From assembly GCA_963668185.1 (NCBI GenBank), contig OY764162.1:1674001-1738000 (forward strand): DNA of 64,000 nucleotides, given 5' to 3'. The DNA is from G963668185 sp963668185 (lineage in GTDB: Bacteria > Chloroflexota > Dehalococcoidia > Lucifugimonadales > G963668185). This document shows positions 34,704 through 43,076 of this stretch, in pieces (position 1 is the stretch's first letter; each line of letters starts with the position of its first letter). The translations under genes were made by a program, and so were the position numbers. The notes below the pieces were generated by a model. That model worked only from the letters and a program-made list of their open reading frames with translations, had not been told where the DNA came from and ran no database searches.

Positions 34704-35675
34704 CTAGAGTTCCGAGACGGCCGGGAAGTCGCCGAGGCCGCTCGCCTGGCGCACGCCGCGCACGATCGCCGTCCCCACGGCCGCGGTCGCCGCCGCGCAG
34801 ACGCGGTCGAAGTCGGCCGGGCCGTCGTGCGTTTCGGTCGCCAGCGCGAACATCGTGTCGCCGTCCGACATCGTGTGCGCCGGGCGCACCGCGAGCGCGA
34901 TGCCGTCGTGCGCGACCGCCGCGAGCTTGTTCGCCTGCTCCTTCGTGAGCGCCGCGTTCGTGGCCACGACGCCGATCGTCGTGTTCTCGCCCGCCGGCGG
35001 CCCGCCGGCGTCGCCGTTTGACGCGCCGAGCCACTCGCGCCAGCCGGTCATGCCGCCGCCACCGGCGTTGCGCGCGCCCGCAACCAGCTCGCCGGTGTCC
35101 GGGTCGTGGACGCCGCCGACCGCGTTGACGACCATGAGCGCACCGACCACCAGCCCGCCGCCGAGGTCCAGCGCCCACGTGCCGAGGCCACCCTTGACGG
35201 CGCGCTCAGGGCCGCGCAGCTTGGCGACCGTCGCTCCCGTGCCCGCGCCGACCGAGCCCTCGGCCACCGCGCCCGCAGTCGCCGCGCGCGCCGCGGCGTA
35301 CCCGTTGGCCGGGCCGGGCCGCGCGCTCGCGGTCACGACGCCGAGGTCGAACACGATCGCGGCCGGCACGATCGGCACCACGCCGGCGCTCGTGGCGTAG
35401 CCTGCGCCGCACTCTTCGAGATACCGCACGACGCCGCCCGCCGCGTCCAGGCCGAAGGCGCTGCCGCCGCTCAGCAGCACGCCGTGGACGTGCGTGATCC
35501 TGTTGGTGGGCCGAAGCAGGTCGGTCTCGCGCGTGCCGGGCGACGAGCCGCGCACGTCCACGCCGCCGACCGCGCCCGCCTCGCACAGCACAGCCGTGCA
35601 GCCCGTCCCGTTCGCCGCGTCAGTGCGGTGCCCAACGGCAATGCCGGGGACGTCCGTGATGCAGGCGGCGGTCAT
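34704..35675 (-). CDS. P1 family peptidase (DmpA-like aminopeptidase)
   Basis: This is an Ntn-type peptidase of MEROPS family P1, about 323 residues from the ATG at 35675. ITDVPGIAVGHRTD, VLLSGGSAFGLDAAGGV and the C-terminal PAHTMSDGDTMFALAT are family hallmarks. The segment ENTTIGVVATNAALT probably contains the self-cleavage site that makes the catalytic N-terminal Thr; this is inference from homologues. Sixteen further in-frame upstream residues exist but run into repeats. Confidence 0.87.
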   Translation of the reverse strand: MTAACITDVPGIAVGHRTDAANGTGCTAVLCEAGAVGGVDVRGSSPGTRETDLLRPTNRITHVHGVLLSGGSAFGLDAAGGVVRYLEECGAGYATSAGVVPIVPAAIVFDLGVVTASARPGPANGYAAARAATAGAVAEGSVGAGTGATVAKLRGPERAVKGGLGTWALDLGGGLVVGALMVVNAVGGVHDPDTGELVAGARNAGGGGMTGWREWLGASNGDAGGPPAGENTTIGVVATNAALTKEQANKLAAVAHDGIALAVRPAHTMSDGDTMFALATETHDGPADFDRVCAAATAAVGTAIVRGVRQASGLGDFPAVSEL

Positions 35676-36131
35676 CGGGCTCTCATGGGCTTGCCGAACA
35701 CCATCCCCGTCATCCTGAGCCACACACCGTTCCTGTCATTCTGAGCCGCAGGCGAAGAATCTAAAGAGGTTGCCAGGGACCAGCGTTGAGTCATAGAGAA
35801 AAGTTTGAGATTCCTCGCTGCGCTCGGAATGACAGAGGGTGGGGCGCTCGTTTGGAATGACAGAGGGTGTGGCGCTCGTTCGGGATGACATTGGTGGGGC
35901 GTGCGAACGGAATAACATAAGGCGGTCTCATCCCTTTGGCTGGTCTTGAGCGCCAGAACCCCATCCTGGCCTTCCCCAGCAGACTGGGGAAGGGATCTCA
36001 AAGGGCCGCGCCCTGGCCCTCCCCTTTGTGGGCGCAGAGCCTGCCCCGTACTCCGATACGGGGGCCATGCCCTCCCCGCCACCGGGGAGGGCCGGCGGCG
36101 GGGAGGGTCGGGCGGCATTCGTTGCGTCGAG
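35676..36131. repeat. Gene-free, repeat-rich stretch
   Basis: No coding region is supported. Near 35736-35895 are imperfect tandem units around GGAATGACAGAGGG and GGGATGACATTGG, with a TCGCTGCGCTCGGAATGAC unit. A family A hairpin lies at 35959-35994. Around 36050-36115 are GC-rich inverted stretches such as CCCTCCCCGCC / GGGGAGGG. This is an accumulation zone for small repeats between the P1 peptidase and a surface-protein gene. Confidence 0.75.
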
Positions 36132-37250
36132 CTACGCCTGTTGCCGGCGCCTGCGCAGCAGCGCGATCACGCCGAGCGGGGCCAGGAACAGCAGCAGCAG
36201 GTTGCCCGCGTTGCCGGCCAGCGTGCCGTCGCTCGCGCCGCATCCGCCGCCGCCCTCGGCCGGGGCCTCGGTGGCCGTCGGCTCGGGCGCAGGCTCTACC
36301 GTCGCCGCTACGGTCGGTTCCGGAGTCGGCTCCGGCGTGGGTTCCGGTGTCGGCTCAGGTGTCGGTTCCGGCGTTGGCTCGGGTGTCGGCTCAGGCGTTG
36401 GTTCCGGTGTCGGCTCAGGCGTCGGTTCCGGCGTTGGCTCAGGCGTGGGTTCCGGCGTCGGTTCCGGCGTGGGATCGGGCGTCGGTTCCGGTGTGGGTTC
36501 CGGCGTCGGCTCGGGTGTCGGCTCAGGCGTCGGTTCCGGCGTAGGCGTTGGCAGCGTGGGGAACACGAGCAGGAAGCTGTCGTTGTTCGCCCCGCTCGCG
36601 TACGTGCTCGTCGTGCGCGCCGTCACGCCGTTCAGCACGAACTCCACCGTCTGCCCCACCATAGCGATGTCGCCCGGGTCCACCACGAGCATCTCGTACG
36701 TCTGGCCGTCGACCACCGCGGGCGCAGACTCATACGAGCCGATCCGCGCAACGAGCGTCGCCCCTTCCGGCACCAGCCCGGCGGACACGACGATCTCGCC
36801 CGCGTAGATCGCGGGACGCGCCACTTCCGGCGTCGGCGTCGGGTCCGGCTCAGGCAGGTTAGGGAACGTCAGGTCGAAGGCGTGCTTGAACACGCTCGCG
36901 CCCGACGCCGGGATCCTGTACGTGTCCGTCTCCGCCGCCTGCACCTTGCCGCCCAGGTGGAACGTGATCGGCCTGCCGTTGTAGGCCCTGCGGTCCGGCC
37001 CCACGACGAGGTTCTTGTAAGCGCCGCCCACCACTTCCGCCGGCGCGCTCTCGTAGTCCTCGATCCTGGCCACGATGGTCAGCCCGTCCGGCGGAGCCGC
37101 GCCGTCCACCGTCACGCTGCCCCCGTAGATGACGGGCAGCGGCGGCAGTTCGGCCTGCGCCTGCACTGCGTCGCTTCCAGCCGTCGCCAGCGCCGCCGCG
37201 AGGGCCGCCAGCACGGCCAGGACCGTTACTGCTCTTGCTCTAAGTCTCAT
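36132..37250 (-). CDS. Secreted protein: two related domains, TPEP repeats and a C-terminal sorting-type tail
   Basis: This is a 372-residue exported protein from the ATG at 37250. A signal peptide ends near AVQAQA. Two related domains of about 95 residues follow, sharing TIVARIxxYESAPA-type and V(x)FxLxG segments. A long run of Thr-Pro-Glu-Pro repeats comes next. It ends with GGGGCG, a hydrophobic helix and RRRR, a layout like known CTERM surface-sorting signals. The protein probably projects from the cell surface on a Pro-rich stalk. Function unknown. Confidence 0.75.
   Translation of the reverse strand: MRLRARAVTVLAVLAALAAALATAGSDAVQAQAELPPLPVIYGGSVTVDGAAPPDGLTIVARIEDYESAPAEVVGGAYKNLVVGPDRRAYNGRPITFHLGGKVQAAETDTYRIPASGASVFKHAFDLTFPNLPEPDPTPTPEVARPAIYAGEIVVSAGLVPEGATLVARIGSYESAPAVVDGQTYEMLVVDPGDIAMVGQTVEFVLNGVTARTTSTYASGANNDSFLLVFPTLPTPTPEPTPEPTPEPTPEPTPEPTPDPTPEPTPEPTPEPTPEPTPEPTPEPTPEPTPEPTPEPTPEPTPEPTPEPTPEPTVAATVEPAPEPTATEAPAEGGGGCGASDGTLAGNAGNLLLLFLAPLGVIALLRRRRQQA
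36310..36545 (-). repeat. 12-nt tandem repeat coding TPEP
   Basis: About 20 imperfect 12-nt units encode Thr-Pro-Glu-Pro. Units differ mostly at third positions, so the repeat is kept at protein level. One unit codes TPDP. Confidence 0.9.
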
Positions 37251-37479
37251 TCTTGGTTCGCCTCCCCGGTCTGTCCCGGCGCCCGCCCCGACGGCCCGCG
37301 CCAGCCTGCCGCAGTTTAAGACCATACTCTCAAGCAATTGTAGGCATTTAGAGTCCGCATAGGAAGGAGAAAACAGGCATACTCAGCGCGCAGTTGTCGG
37401 TTTCCGGCGGCCAACCGACGCGGGAAACCGGCATCAGGGGGAGGCGACGAGTTGCGGAGGAGGAGGAAGGCGCGAGGAC

Positions 37480-37752
37480 TCAGATCCTAAGCGCCATCGC
37501 GACGAGGGCGCCGCCGATAGCCACGAAGCCGGTCCCCATGACCGTGATCAGGATGTTGAACTTGGTGTTCATATCGCTCTGCTGAGCATCAAGCCGGGCG
37601 TTCACTTCAGCGAACCGCGCATTCATGTCGCTGCGCAGGCTGTTCATGTCAGCGCGCAGAGCGTCAAGCTGAGCGTTCACGTCAGCAAACCGGGAGTCAA
37701 CCTGCTCGTAAGCGCCTTCCAGCTTGCTGACTCGTTCTTCAACCATGGTCAT
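37480..37752 (-). CDS. Small coiled-coil, tail-anchored protein (paralogue 1)
   Basis: This is a 90-residue protein: a conserved start (VEERVSKLEGAYEQVD), a helical repeat region rich in DMNARF- and DAQQS-like units (about 20-63), then one membrane helix at the very C-terminus ending ALRI. It has two paralogues, at 37794-38099 and 42617-43051. The extended -10 TGTGCTAGAAT ends 6 nt before the ATG, so the mRNA is probably leaderless. Function unknown. A tail-anchored coiled coil would face the cytoplasm. Confidence 0.75.
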   Translation of the reverse strand: MTMVEERVSKLEGAYEQVDSRFADVNAQLDALRADMNSLRSDMNARFAEVNARLDAQQSDMNTKFNILITVMGTGFVAIGGALVAMALRI

Positions 37753-37758
37753 TACCGG

Positions 37759-37769
37759 ATTCTAGCACA
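37759..37769 (-). promoter_or_regulatory. Extended -10 promoter, leaderless (paralogue 1)
   Basis: TGTGCTAGAAT is followed by 6 nt and ATG. The same element precedes both paralogues; no -35 is evident. Confidence 0.65.
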
Positions 37770-37793
37770 CCGCCAACGAGCGACGCCGAAGGC

Positions 37794-38099
37794 TCAGATC
37801 CTAAGCGCAACCGCGACGAGGGCGCCTGCGACCGCCACGCCAGCGGTCCCGATGACCGTGATCAGAATGTTGAACTTGGTGTTCACGTCGCTCTGTTGAG
37901 CATCAAGCCGGGCGTTCACTTCAGCGAACCGCGCATTCATATCGCTCTGCTGAGCGTCAAGCCGGGCGTTCATGTCGGCGCGCAAGCTGTTCATGTCTGT
38001 GCGCAGAGCGTCAAGCTGAGCGTTCACGTCAGCGAACCGGGAGTCAACCTGCTCGTAAGCGCCCTCCAGCTTGCTCACTCGTTCTTCAACCATGGTCAT
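37794..38099 (-). CDS. Small coiled-coil, tail-anchored protein (paralogue 2)
   Basis: This is a 101-residue paralogue of the gene directly downstream, from which it differs by an extra 11-residue repeat unit (DAQQSDMNARF-like) and a few substitutions in the C-terminal membrane helix. DNA identity extends from the promoter to the stop codon, so the two arose by recent tandem duplication. It shares the leaderless promoter. It lies downstream of the DUF433/DUF5615 toxin-antitoxin pair on the same strand. Confidence 0.75.
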   Translation of the reverse strand: MTMVEERVSKLEGAYEQVDSRFADVNAQLDALRTDMNSLRADMNARLDAQQSDMNARFAEVNARLDAQQSDVNTKFNILITVIGTAGVAVAGALVAVALRI

Positions 38100-38105
38100 T
38101 GCCAG

Positions 38106-38116
38106 ATTCTAGCACA
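38106..38116 (-). promoter_or_regulatory. Extended -10 promoter, leaderless (paralogue 2)
   Basis: TGTGCTAGAAT is followed by 6 nt and ATG, identical to the element at 37759-37769. Confidence 0.65.
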
Positions 38117-38121
38117 AGGCA

Positions 38122-38475
38122 TCACTCCCTGATCCGAATCCTCTCATCTTCCACGATCCAAAGCTGGCCTCGAAGGGAAGTCTCAGGCAGCGCCTCAAGA
38201 AACCTTGCCGCAACCTCAAGAACACGTCCGGGGCCGTGTCTGCCGAGCCTGAAGACCACCAGGCCGGGGTGGTCCTGTGGCGGGTACGTCCTGATATCCG
38301 CGAAGTCCGTGTCCAGCGTCACCAGGGCGCGCCCTTCGCGGCGGCATACAGAGGCGATGCTCAGGTCGCTTGCGCCCGTCATGCCCTGCTCAGAGACCGT
38401 GGCCGCATTGTGGCCCGCCTCTGCAAAGAGCACGGCAACCGTTCCGGGGAGATTCTCGTCAAGCTTAAACAGCAC
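38122..38475 (-). CDS. DUF5615 PIN-like toxin
   Basis: This 117-residue protein of the DUF5615 family has a PIN-like fold. The acidic residues are in FKLDENLP, in ALVTLDTDFADI and near EALPE. Relatives are predicted RNases paired with DUF433 proteins. It starts 9 nt after the DUF433 gene, so the two form a toxin-antitoxin operon. Toxic activity is inferred from family and pairing. Confidence 0.85.
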   Translation of the reverse strand: MLFKLDENLPGTVAVLFAEAGHNAATVSEQGMTGASDLSIASVCRREGRALVTLDTDFADIRTYPPQDHPGLVVFRLGRHGPGRVLEVAARFLEALPETSLRGQLWIVEDERIRIRE

Positions 38476-38484
38476 CGCAGACGC

Positions 38485-38715
38485 CTACTCGCTCAAGGGC
38501 AGCACCCGTTCCTTTGCCAACTCCGCCGCGTAGAGCAGGGTTGCACGCACCGCCTCGCGAGACACGGACGGGTAGGTCCGGACTATCTCTTCCACTCCCA
38601 GCCCTTCGGCCAGGCCGTCCAGGATGACCGTAGCCATTACCCGCGTGCCTGTGACGCATGCCCTGCCGTGACATATCTCCGGGTCGCTCGAAATGTAGTC
38701 TCGCCAGTCAATCAT
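38485..38715 (-). CDS. DUF433 antitoxin
   Basis: This is a 76-residue DUF433 protein with a winged-helix-like fold. The family pattern GRACVTGTRVMATVILDGLAEG is followed by VEEIVRTYPSVSREAVRATLLYAAEL. The ATG at 38715 has GGAGGCGGC upstream. It comes first in a two-gene operon with the PIN-like toxin, the usual antitoxin-first order, and probably binds its own promoter. Confidence 0.85.
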   Translation of the reverse strand: MIDWRDYISSDPEICHGRACVTGTRVMATVILDGLAEGLGVEEIVRTYPSVSREAVRATLLYAAELAKERVLPLSE

Positions 38716-38736
38716 GCCGCCTCCGCAACTCACCCC

Positions 38737-38742
38737 ATTATA
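38737..38742 (-). promoter_or_regulatory. -10 element of the DUF433-DUF5615 operon
   Basis: A perfect TATAAT lies on the minus strand 22 nt before the start codon. The -35 is unclear. Confidence 0.45.
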
Positions 38743-38760
38743 GACCGCCCCCCACAAACA

Positions 38761-38797
38761 GCATCGCCCCCGCCGCGTTGTGCGGCGGGGGCGATGC
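38761..38797 (-). terminator. Terminator after the large surface-protein gene
   Basis: Perfect 16-bp arms starting GCATCGCCCCCGCCGC close a GTTGT loop (plus-strand sense). On the minus strand TGTTTGT follows the stem. It lies 30 nt beyond the surface-protein stop. Confidence 0.85.
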
Positions 38798-38826
38798 GAT
38801 TGCCTGCGTTGTCGCGGCGTTGCCCG

Positions 38827-41800
38827 TTACGGGACTACGGTGTGCGGCCTGGTCATCCAGACGAAGTAGCCCTTGCCCACCTGGAGCTTCGGACCTTCGC
38901 CGTCTATCAGGTCATCCGGCCCCAGGGTCTTGAAGCTCTGGTCCTGCGCGTCGTACGTGATCGCGCGGATCCAGTTGTTGCCCAAGTAGAAGTTGGCGTC
39001 AACCGACTTCGTCGTCTCGTCCAGCACCGTCACCGGCACCAGGTTCCAGCCAGGCACCAGGCTGTGCGTCGGAGGCAGCGTCGTGCCGCCCGCCGTGAAG
39101 GACACGATGTCAACCTCGATCGGCTCGAAGTTCCTCGTCGTGACCCAGTAGCCCAGGTTCCCGGTGATCTCCGTCAGGTTGCCCACCCAGCTTCCGTCCG
39201 GCGCACGCTCCGCCGCCAGCCACTTCGTGGGCGAGGACGGGTCGTACGTCAGAGCCGCAGTCACGGCCGGGTTCGTGAGCACGCCGGAGATCGATGTCGT
39301 CGCCGGGCTGCCCGGCAGCGAGATCAGGTTCTGGCCAGGGCTGAGCGCGATCTTGGTAGCCGGCTTCTTCACGATCTTGAAGTTGACCGTCATGCTGCCG
39401 GTGTTGCCCGCCGTGTCCGTGCCGGATACGGCCAGCTTGTAGTCGCCCAGCGCCAGGCCCACGCCCGCCCACAGCCAGTCGTGGCCGTTGGCATTGGCGG
39501 CGAAATCGTTCTCGATGTCCGTCTCCGTACCGTCAGGCCCTGTCAGCATCGCGGACGTCAGGTCAACGTCCTTGTAGCCGTCGCTGGGATGACTCTCAGC
39601 GTCATCGAACTTCACGTTGATGAACGGCGAGCTGTTCGGCACAGAAGCCTTGTCCAGGGCGGCGCCGCCGTACTCGATCTTGACGCCCGGTGCGGACATG
39701 TCGATCTCAAACGTGTGGTCGGCTGGCGCGTAGCTGTACGACACCACTGCGGTATGCGCGCCGGACACGTTCACGCCGGAATTGGCTGTGACCGTGATCT
39801 TCTGCTCGCTCGCCTCCACCTCGGTGACAGTGACCTCCGTCGAGGTGGCGACTGAGTCTCCATTCTCGTCCATGAGCGCAACCGTGATCCCATCAGTGAG
39901 GTCGCCGTCAACGTCGCCGTCGGCGATCGGGCCGTTCGCTACCGTTATGGTCACCTTCGACCCGGAAACGCTGACGTTCTTCGCGGCCACTTCCTCGTTG
40001 CTCGCCTTCGAAGCGCTGTAGCCGTCGTTGTCGCTAAGGTCGGTGATCTTGACCGATACGCCGTAGGCGCCGGTCTTGTCGGCAGACCCTACCGTCCGCG
40101 TCAGTGAGAACTGGAGCGGCTCGCCGGCCTTCGCGCCCGTCGGCGCCACGTTGGCGTTGGAGCCGTCAGGCCCCTGGACCGTGACCGTCACGCCGCCCGC
40201 CTTCACCTTCTCGTTGGACGCTATGCTGATCACGACCTCGTCGCCCTTCTTGGCCAGCAGGGCCACGTCGCGCGACACCGTCACGGTCGGATCCAGGCCG
40301 TCCTCAGCCACCTCGTCCGCCGACGCTATGGTCGTGTCCACGCTGTTGCCGGAGAGGTCCGACACCGTGCCCACAACCTCGACCTTCGGCGTCGCGTCCG
40401 GCGCCAGGTCATTCGCCATCGTCAGGTAGATGATCTCAGCGTAAGGCGTGCCTTCGCTGTCCTTGCCGCTGCCCTCGCCCACAACCGCGGCCGTGGGGGC
40501 CTCGTTGCCGACCTCGAAGTCGGACGCCTGCACCGAGTTCGGGTCTATAGCCTCGGACATGACGAGCCTGACCCCGTTGGCGACTCCGCCCTTCTCCTTC
40601 TCATTCGCGCTGTCCCAGGCGACGCCTGTCTTTGCGCTGCTCGCGGTCGGGTTCGAATCGTCGATCGTCAGCTTGAAGGTAGTTGCCGCCTGGTTGCCGG
40701 CAAGGTCCCTCGCCCGCAACGTGACGTGGAACGCCTCGCTGTCGGACACCTCGCTGAACCGGCTCACCCAGGACGTGGGAGACGAGAAGATCACGCGGTA
40801 TCCGTTCTCGGTCGCCACGAACGCCAGGTCATCGGCATCGATCTTCTTGCCGTCTTGCGGGTCGCCCACCTTCTTAGCGCCGACTGCCTGTGTGAGCGTC
40901 ATGAGCTTGCCATCGCTGTCCAGCGTCGTCCCGATGTACACGTCGAAGTACGTGTCCACGTTCTTGATCGGAATCCCGGACCCGGTGTCGGTGGCCGTGA
41001 ACTGAAGCGTCGGGTTCCCGACATCCGTGTTCGTGCCGGCCGCCGGCTCCACTCCGCTGATCGTGGGCTTCGCCGCGTCCACCGTGATCGAGTCGGAGTC
41101 CACGATGTCGCCGTCCTTGTCCAGGTACTGCACGGTCAGCGTGTCGCCGTCCTGTACCCAGACCTTCTGTTCGTCTGCGCCTCCCGGCCCGCGGTCGCTG
41201 GAGTTGTCCGAAAGGGTGATCTCGCCCAGGAAGATGTTGCTGATCGAATTCGCGTCCTTGTCGCCGACGCCCCCGACCTCCATGATGGTGACGTACTCGC
41301 CCTGCGGGTCAGAGGTGCTGACCACCCTGGCGCGCCGCGTGCTTGCGGCGTCGCTCTCCCATATGTCACGGTGGTGGTGAGTGAACGTGATCTTGACTCG
41401 TTGGTAATTGCCCTCTGTTCCGCCAAGGATCTTAACGATGTCGTTCTCGAGCGCTACGACAGCCTGAGATTTGAGGGTGCTGGTAGCAGGAGTTTCGCCA
41501 GAGTTGAACGCATCAAAACTTGACACCGCGTGAATCGGCCTACCTGCTGCATGGCCTCCCTTAATGACGACACTCGTCCCAACTGTTGTGGTGGCGACTT
41601 CGCTGCCGTAGACGGGAATGTCAAGGTTATTGTTGCCACCGTCAACATTCCACTTGGTGGCGTTGTTGAACATCACAAACGTGGTCGTCGCGAACCACTC
41701 GTTGGCATACTGAGGGACGGGAGCGAACCGGGCATTTCCGCTCACGAGACCGTTGGGCTCGCCATTGCCGTCAAGGTGCCCGCCACTTGAGCCTACGGTG

Positions 41801-42237
41801 TCCTTATCGCCATCTGGTTCCCCGGTCAGAGTGAAGGTGGTTGGTACGTTACCAGAGGCACCAACATTACCAGTCAGCAAGTTGAAGCCTTGTGCTTCGC
41901 CTGTCGTTCGAAACTGGACAGCATTGTTGAGGGTGCCGTCTTGCTGTTTTCCCACATCCCACAGCGCGATCTGGGGCTTGGAGACGGTCTGGAGGGCGTC
42001 GTCCTTGATGTGGAAGTAGACTGTATCGGTCTGCGCCACGTACTTGACGTCATCCCCGCCGGAGGTCGTCCACTCGACCTGGTTCTCGGCGACCGCGAGC
42101 GCGGCCGGAGCGTAGGAGGCGTCCTGCGTGTCCAGTCCGGTCACATCGATCTGCCCAGCCAGGACCGGACCGACGCCTAGGGCCCCGACTAGCAGGCCCA
42201 CAGCCAGAAAGATCGAAAGGATCCTGAATTTACTCAC
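38827..42237 (-). CDS. Large secreted surface protein with Ig-like modules
   Basis: This is a 1136-residue exported protein. A signal peptide (about 1-28) ends at VLAG. The N-terminal 380 residues are Asn/Thr/Gly-rich. From about 390 on, several beta-sandwich-like modules carry VDAAKPTISGV and DDSNPTAS linkers. The C-terminal 200 residues contain two related segments starting near LSPGQNLISLPG and VPGWNLVPVTV. No membrane anchor or sorting tail is seen. The size, acidic make-up, strong promoter and strong terminator suggest an abundant S-layer-like protein. Start is GTG, with AAGGGGGG upstream. Confidence 0.75.
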   Translation of the reverse strand: MSKFRILSIFLAVGLLVGALGVGPVLAGQIDVTGLDTQDASYAPAALAVAENQVEWTTSGGDDVKYVAQTDTVYFHIKDDALQTVSKPQIALWDVGKQQDGTLNNAVQFRTTGEAQGFNLLTGNVGASGNVPTTFTLTGEPDGDKDTVGSSGGHLDGNGEPNGLVSGNARFAPVPQYANEWFATTTFVMFNNATKWNVDGGNNNLDIPVYGSEVATTTVGTSVVIKGGHAAGRPIHAVSSFDAFNSGETPATSTLKSQAVVALENDIVKILGGTEGNYQRVKITFTHHHRDIWESDAASTRRARVVSTSDPQGEYVTIMEVGGVGDKDANSISNIFLGEITLSDNSSDRGPGGADEQKVWVQDGDTLTVQYLDKDGDIVDSDSITVDAAKPTISGVEPAAGTNTDVGNPTLQFTATDTGSGIPIKNVDTYFDVYIGTTLDSDGKLMTLTQAVGAKKVGDPQDGKKIDADDLAFVATENGYRVIFSSPTSWVSRFSEVSDSEAFHVTLRARDLAGNQAATTFKLTIDDSNPTASSAKTGVAWDSANEKEKGGVANGVRLVMSEAIDPNSVQASDFEVGNEAPTAAVVGEGSGKDSEGTPYAEIIYLTMANDLAPDATPKVEVVGTVSDLSGNSVDTTIASADEVAEDGLDPTVTVSRDVALLAKKGDEVVISIASNEKVKAGGVTVTVQGPDGSNANVAPTGAKAGEPLQFSLTRTVGSADKTGAYGVSVKITDLSDNDGYSASKASNEEVAAKNVSVSGSKVTITVANGPIADGDVDGDLTDGITVALMDENGDSVATSTEVTVTEVEASEQKITVTANSGVNVSGAHTAVVSYSYAPADHTFEIDMSAPGVKIEYGGAALDKASVPNSSPFINVKFDDAESHPSDGYKDVDLTSAMLTGPDGTETDIENDFAANANGHDWLWAGVGLALGDYKLAVSGTDTAGNTGSMTVNFKIVKKPATKIALSPGQNLISLPGSPATTSISGVLTNPAVTAALTYDPSSPTKWLAAERAPDGSWVGNLTEITGNLGYWVTTRNFEPIEVDIVSFTAGGTTLPPTHSLVPGWNLVPVTVLDETTKSVDANFYLGNNWIRAITYDAQDQSFKTLGPDDLIDGEGPKLQVGKGYFVWMTRPHTVVP

Positions 42238-42616
42238 CGTTTACCCCCCTTAGATGTTCTTGGGTCTTGCTAACTTGCTTGCCGATTTCCGCACGTAGCC
42301 GTCCGGGGAACGTACCCTCGGACGGCGGACTCTTCATAAAACTGGCTTCCATTCTGGGCGATGTCGCGCCTTTCAAAGCCGAATCTACGCAGTTTTACAC
42401 CATCGCGTTAAGTATTGTCAATGGGCGGAACGCGCCCCTAACCCATCGATTTGGCCCCGCGCCGGGCCGCCCGCGAAGCATCCGACGCCCCACTCTCCAA
42501 CCGCCCGCCAAGCTGCTCCGCAAGCCGACCGCCCAAAGCCGCAGGCAACTATATCCAAGCGCCGCGAACGGTGTCAATAGCGGAAGCGGCGGGATTAGTG
42601 GTTAGTGGGATGAAGA
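42238..42616. other. Gap holding the surface-protein promoter and leader
   Basis: No gene is seen in these 379 nt. The leader of the surface-protein mRNA would span about 42388-42238, an unusually long 150 nt. Nothing else is recognised beyond the promoter. Confidence 0.6.
42394..42421 (-). promoter_or_regulatory. Promoter of the surface-protein gene
   Basis: Minus-strand TTGACA (42421-42416) and TGTAAA (42399-42394) have a 16-nt spacer in an AT-rich pocket. Confidence 0.65.
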
Positions 42617-43051
42617 TCATACCCTGAGGGCGAGGAAGACCACGGCGCCGGCCATGGCCACCCCGATGGTGGTAACAGCGATCACCATGTTGTTGAAGCG
42701 GGTGGTCACCTCAGCGCGGAAAGCGGTCATCTCCGCGCGCTGGGCGGCCATCTCCGCGCGCTGGGCGTCGAACTTGGCATCCATATCAGAACGCAACGCG
42801 GCCATATCCGCGCGCTGGGCGTCGAACCGGGCGTCCATATCGGAACGCAACGCGACCATCTCCGCGCGCTGGGCGTCGAACCGGGCGTCCATATCGGAAC
42901 GCAACGCATCGAACCGGGCGTCCATGGCGGCGCGTTGGGCGTCAACCTTCGTGTCGACGCGGGCCATCGCCTCCGTCAGGTCCCCCAGGCGCTCGTCCAC
43001 CTGCTCGTACGCGCCCTCCAGCTTGCTAACGCGCTCTTCAACCATGGTCAT
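42617..43051 (-). CDS. Small coiled-coil, tail-anchored protein (paralogue 3, expanded)
   Basis: This is the 144-residue long paralogue of the two genes at 37.5-38.1 kb, with the same first 19 residues and a similar C-terminal membrane helix ending ALRV. The coiled coil is expanded by 18-residue units (DMDARFDAQRA...LRS), encoded by 54-nt tandem repeats. It also has the TGTGCTAGAAT promoter 6 nt before the ATG. It sits on the other side of the surface-protein gene. Function unknown. Confidence 0.75.
   Translation of the reverse strand: MTMVEERVSKLEGAYEQVDERLGDLTEAMARVDTKVDAQRAAMDARFDALRSDMDARFDAQRAEMVALRSDMDARFDAQRADMAALRSDMDAKFDAQRAEMAAQRAEMTAFRAEVTTRFNNMVIAVTTIGVAMAGAVVFLALRV
42740..42930 (-). 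repeat. 54-nt tandem repeat in paralogue 3
   Basis: About three and a half near-identical 54-nt units encode the 18-residue coiled-coil repeat. Units carry the shared piece CGCGCGCTGGGCGTCGAACC (plus strand). Copy number could vary between strains without breaking the frame. Confidence 0.8.
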
Positions 43052-43057
43052 GCCCGC

Positions 43058-43068
43058 ATTCTAGCACA
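43058..43068 (-). promoter_or_regulatory. Extended -10 promoter, leaderless (paralogue 3)
   Basis: TGTGCTAGAAT, then 6 nt and ATG, as for the other two paralogues. Confidence 0.65.
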
Positions 43069-43076
43069 CGGCGCCT

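Noticed and set aside
34704..35723. Upstream 16-residue extension of the P1 peptidase
   Set aside because: The extension reads into repeat sequence; the ATG at 35675 directly precedes the conserved ITDVPGI motif.
36310..36545. CRISPR-like regular repeat
   Set aside because: Units are 12 nt with no spacers and encode TPEP in frame; it is a protein repeat.
37480..43051. The three coiled-coil proteins as phage holin/XhlA-type genes
   Set aside because: They have a coil plus a membrane helix like XhlA, but no lysis, tail or integrase genes are near.
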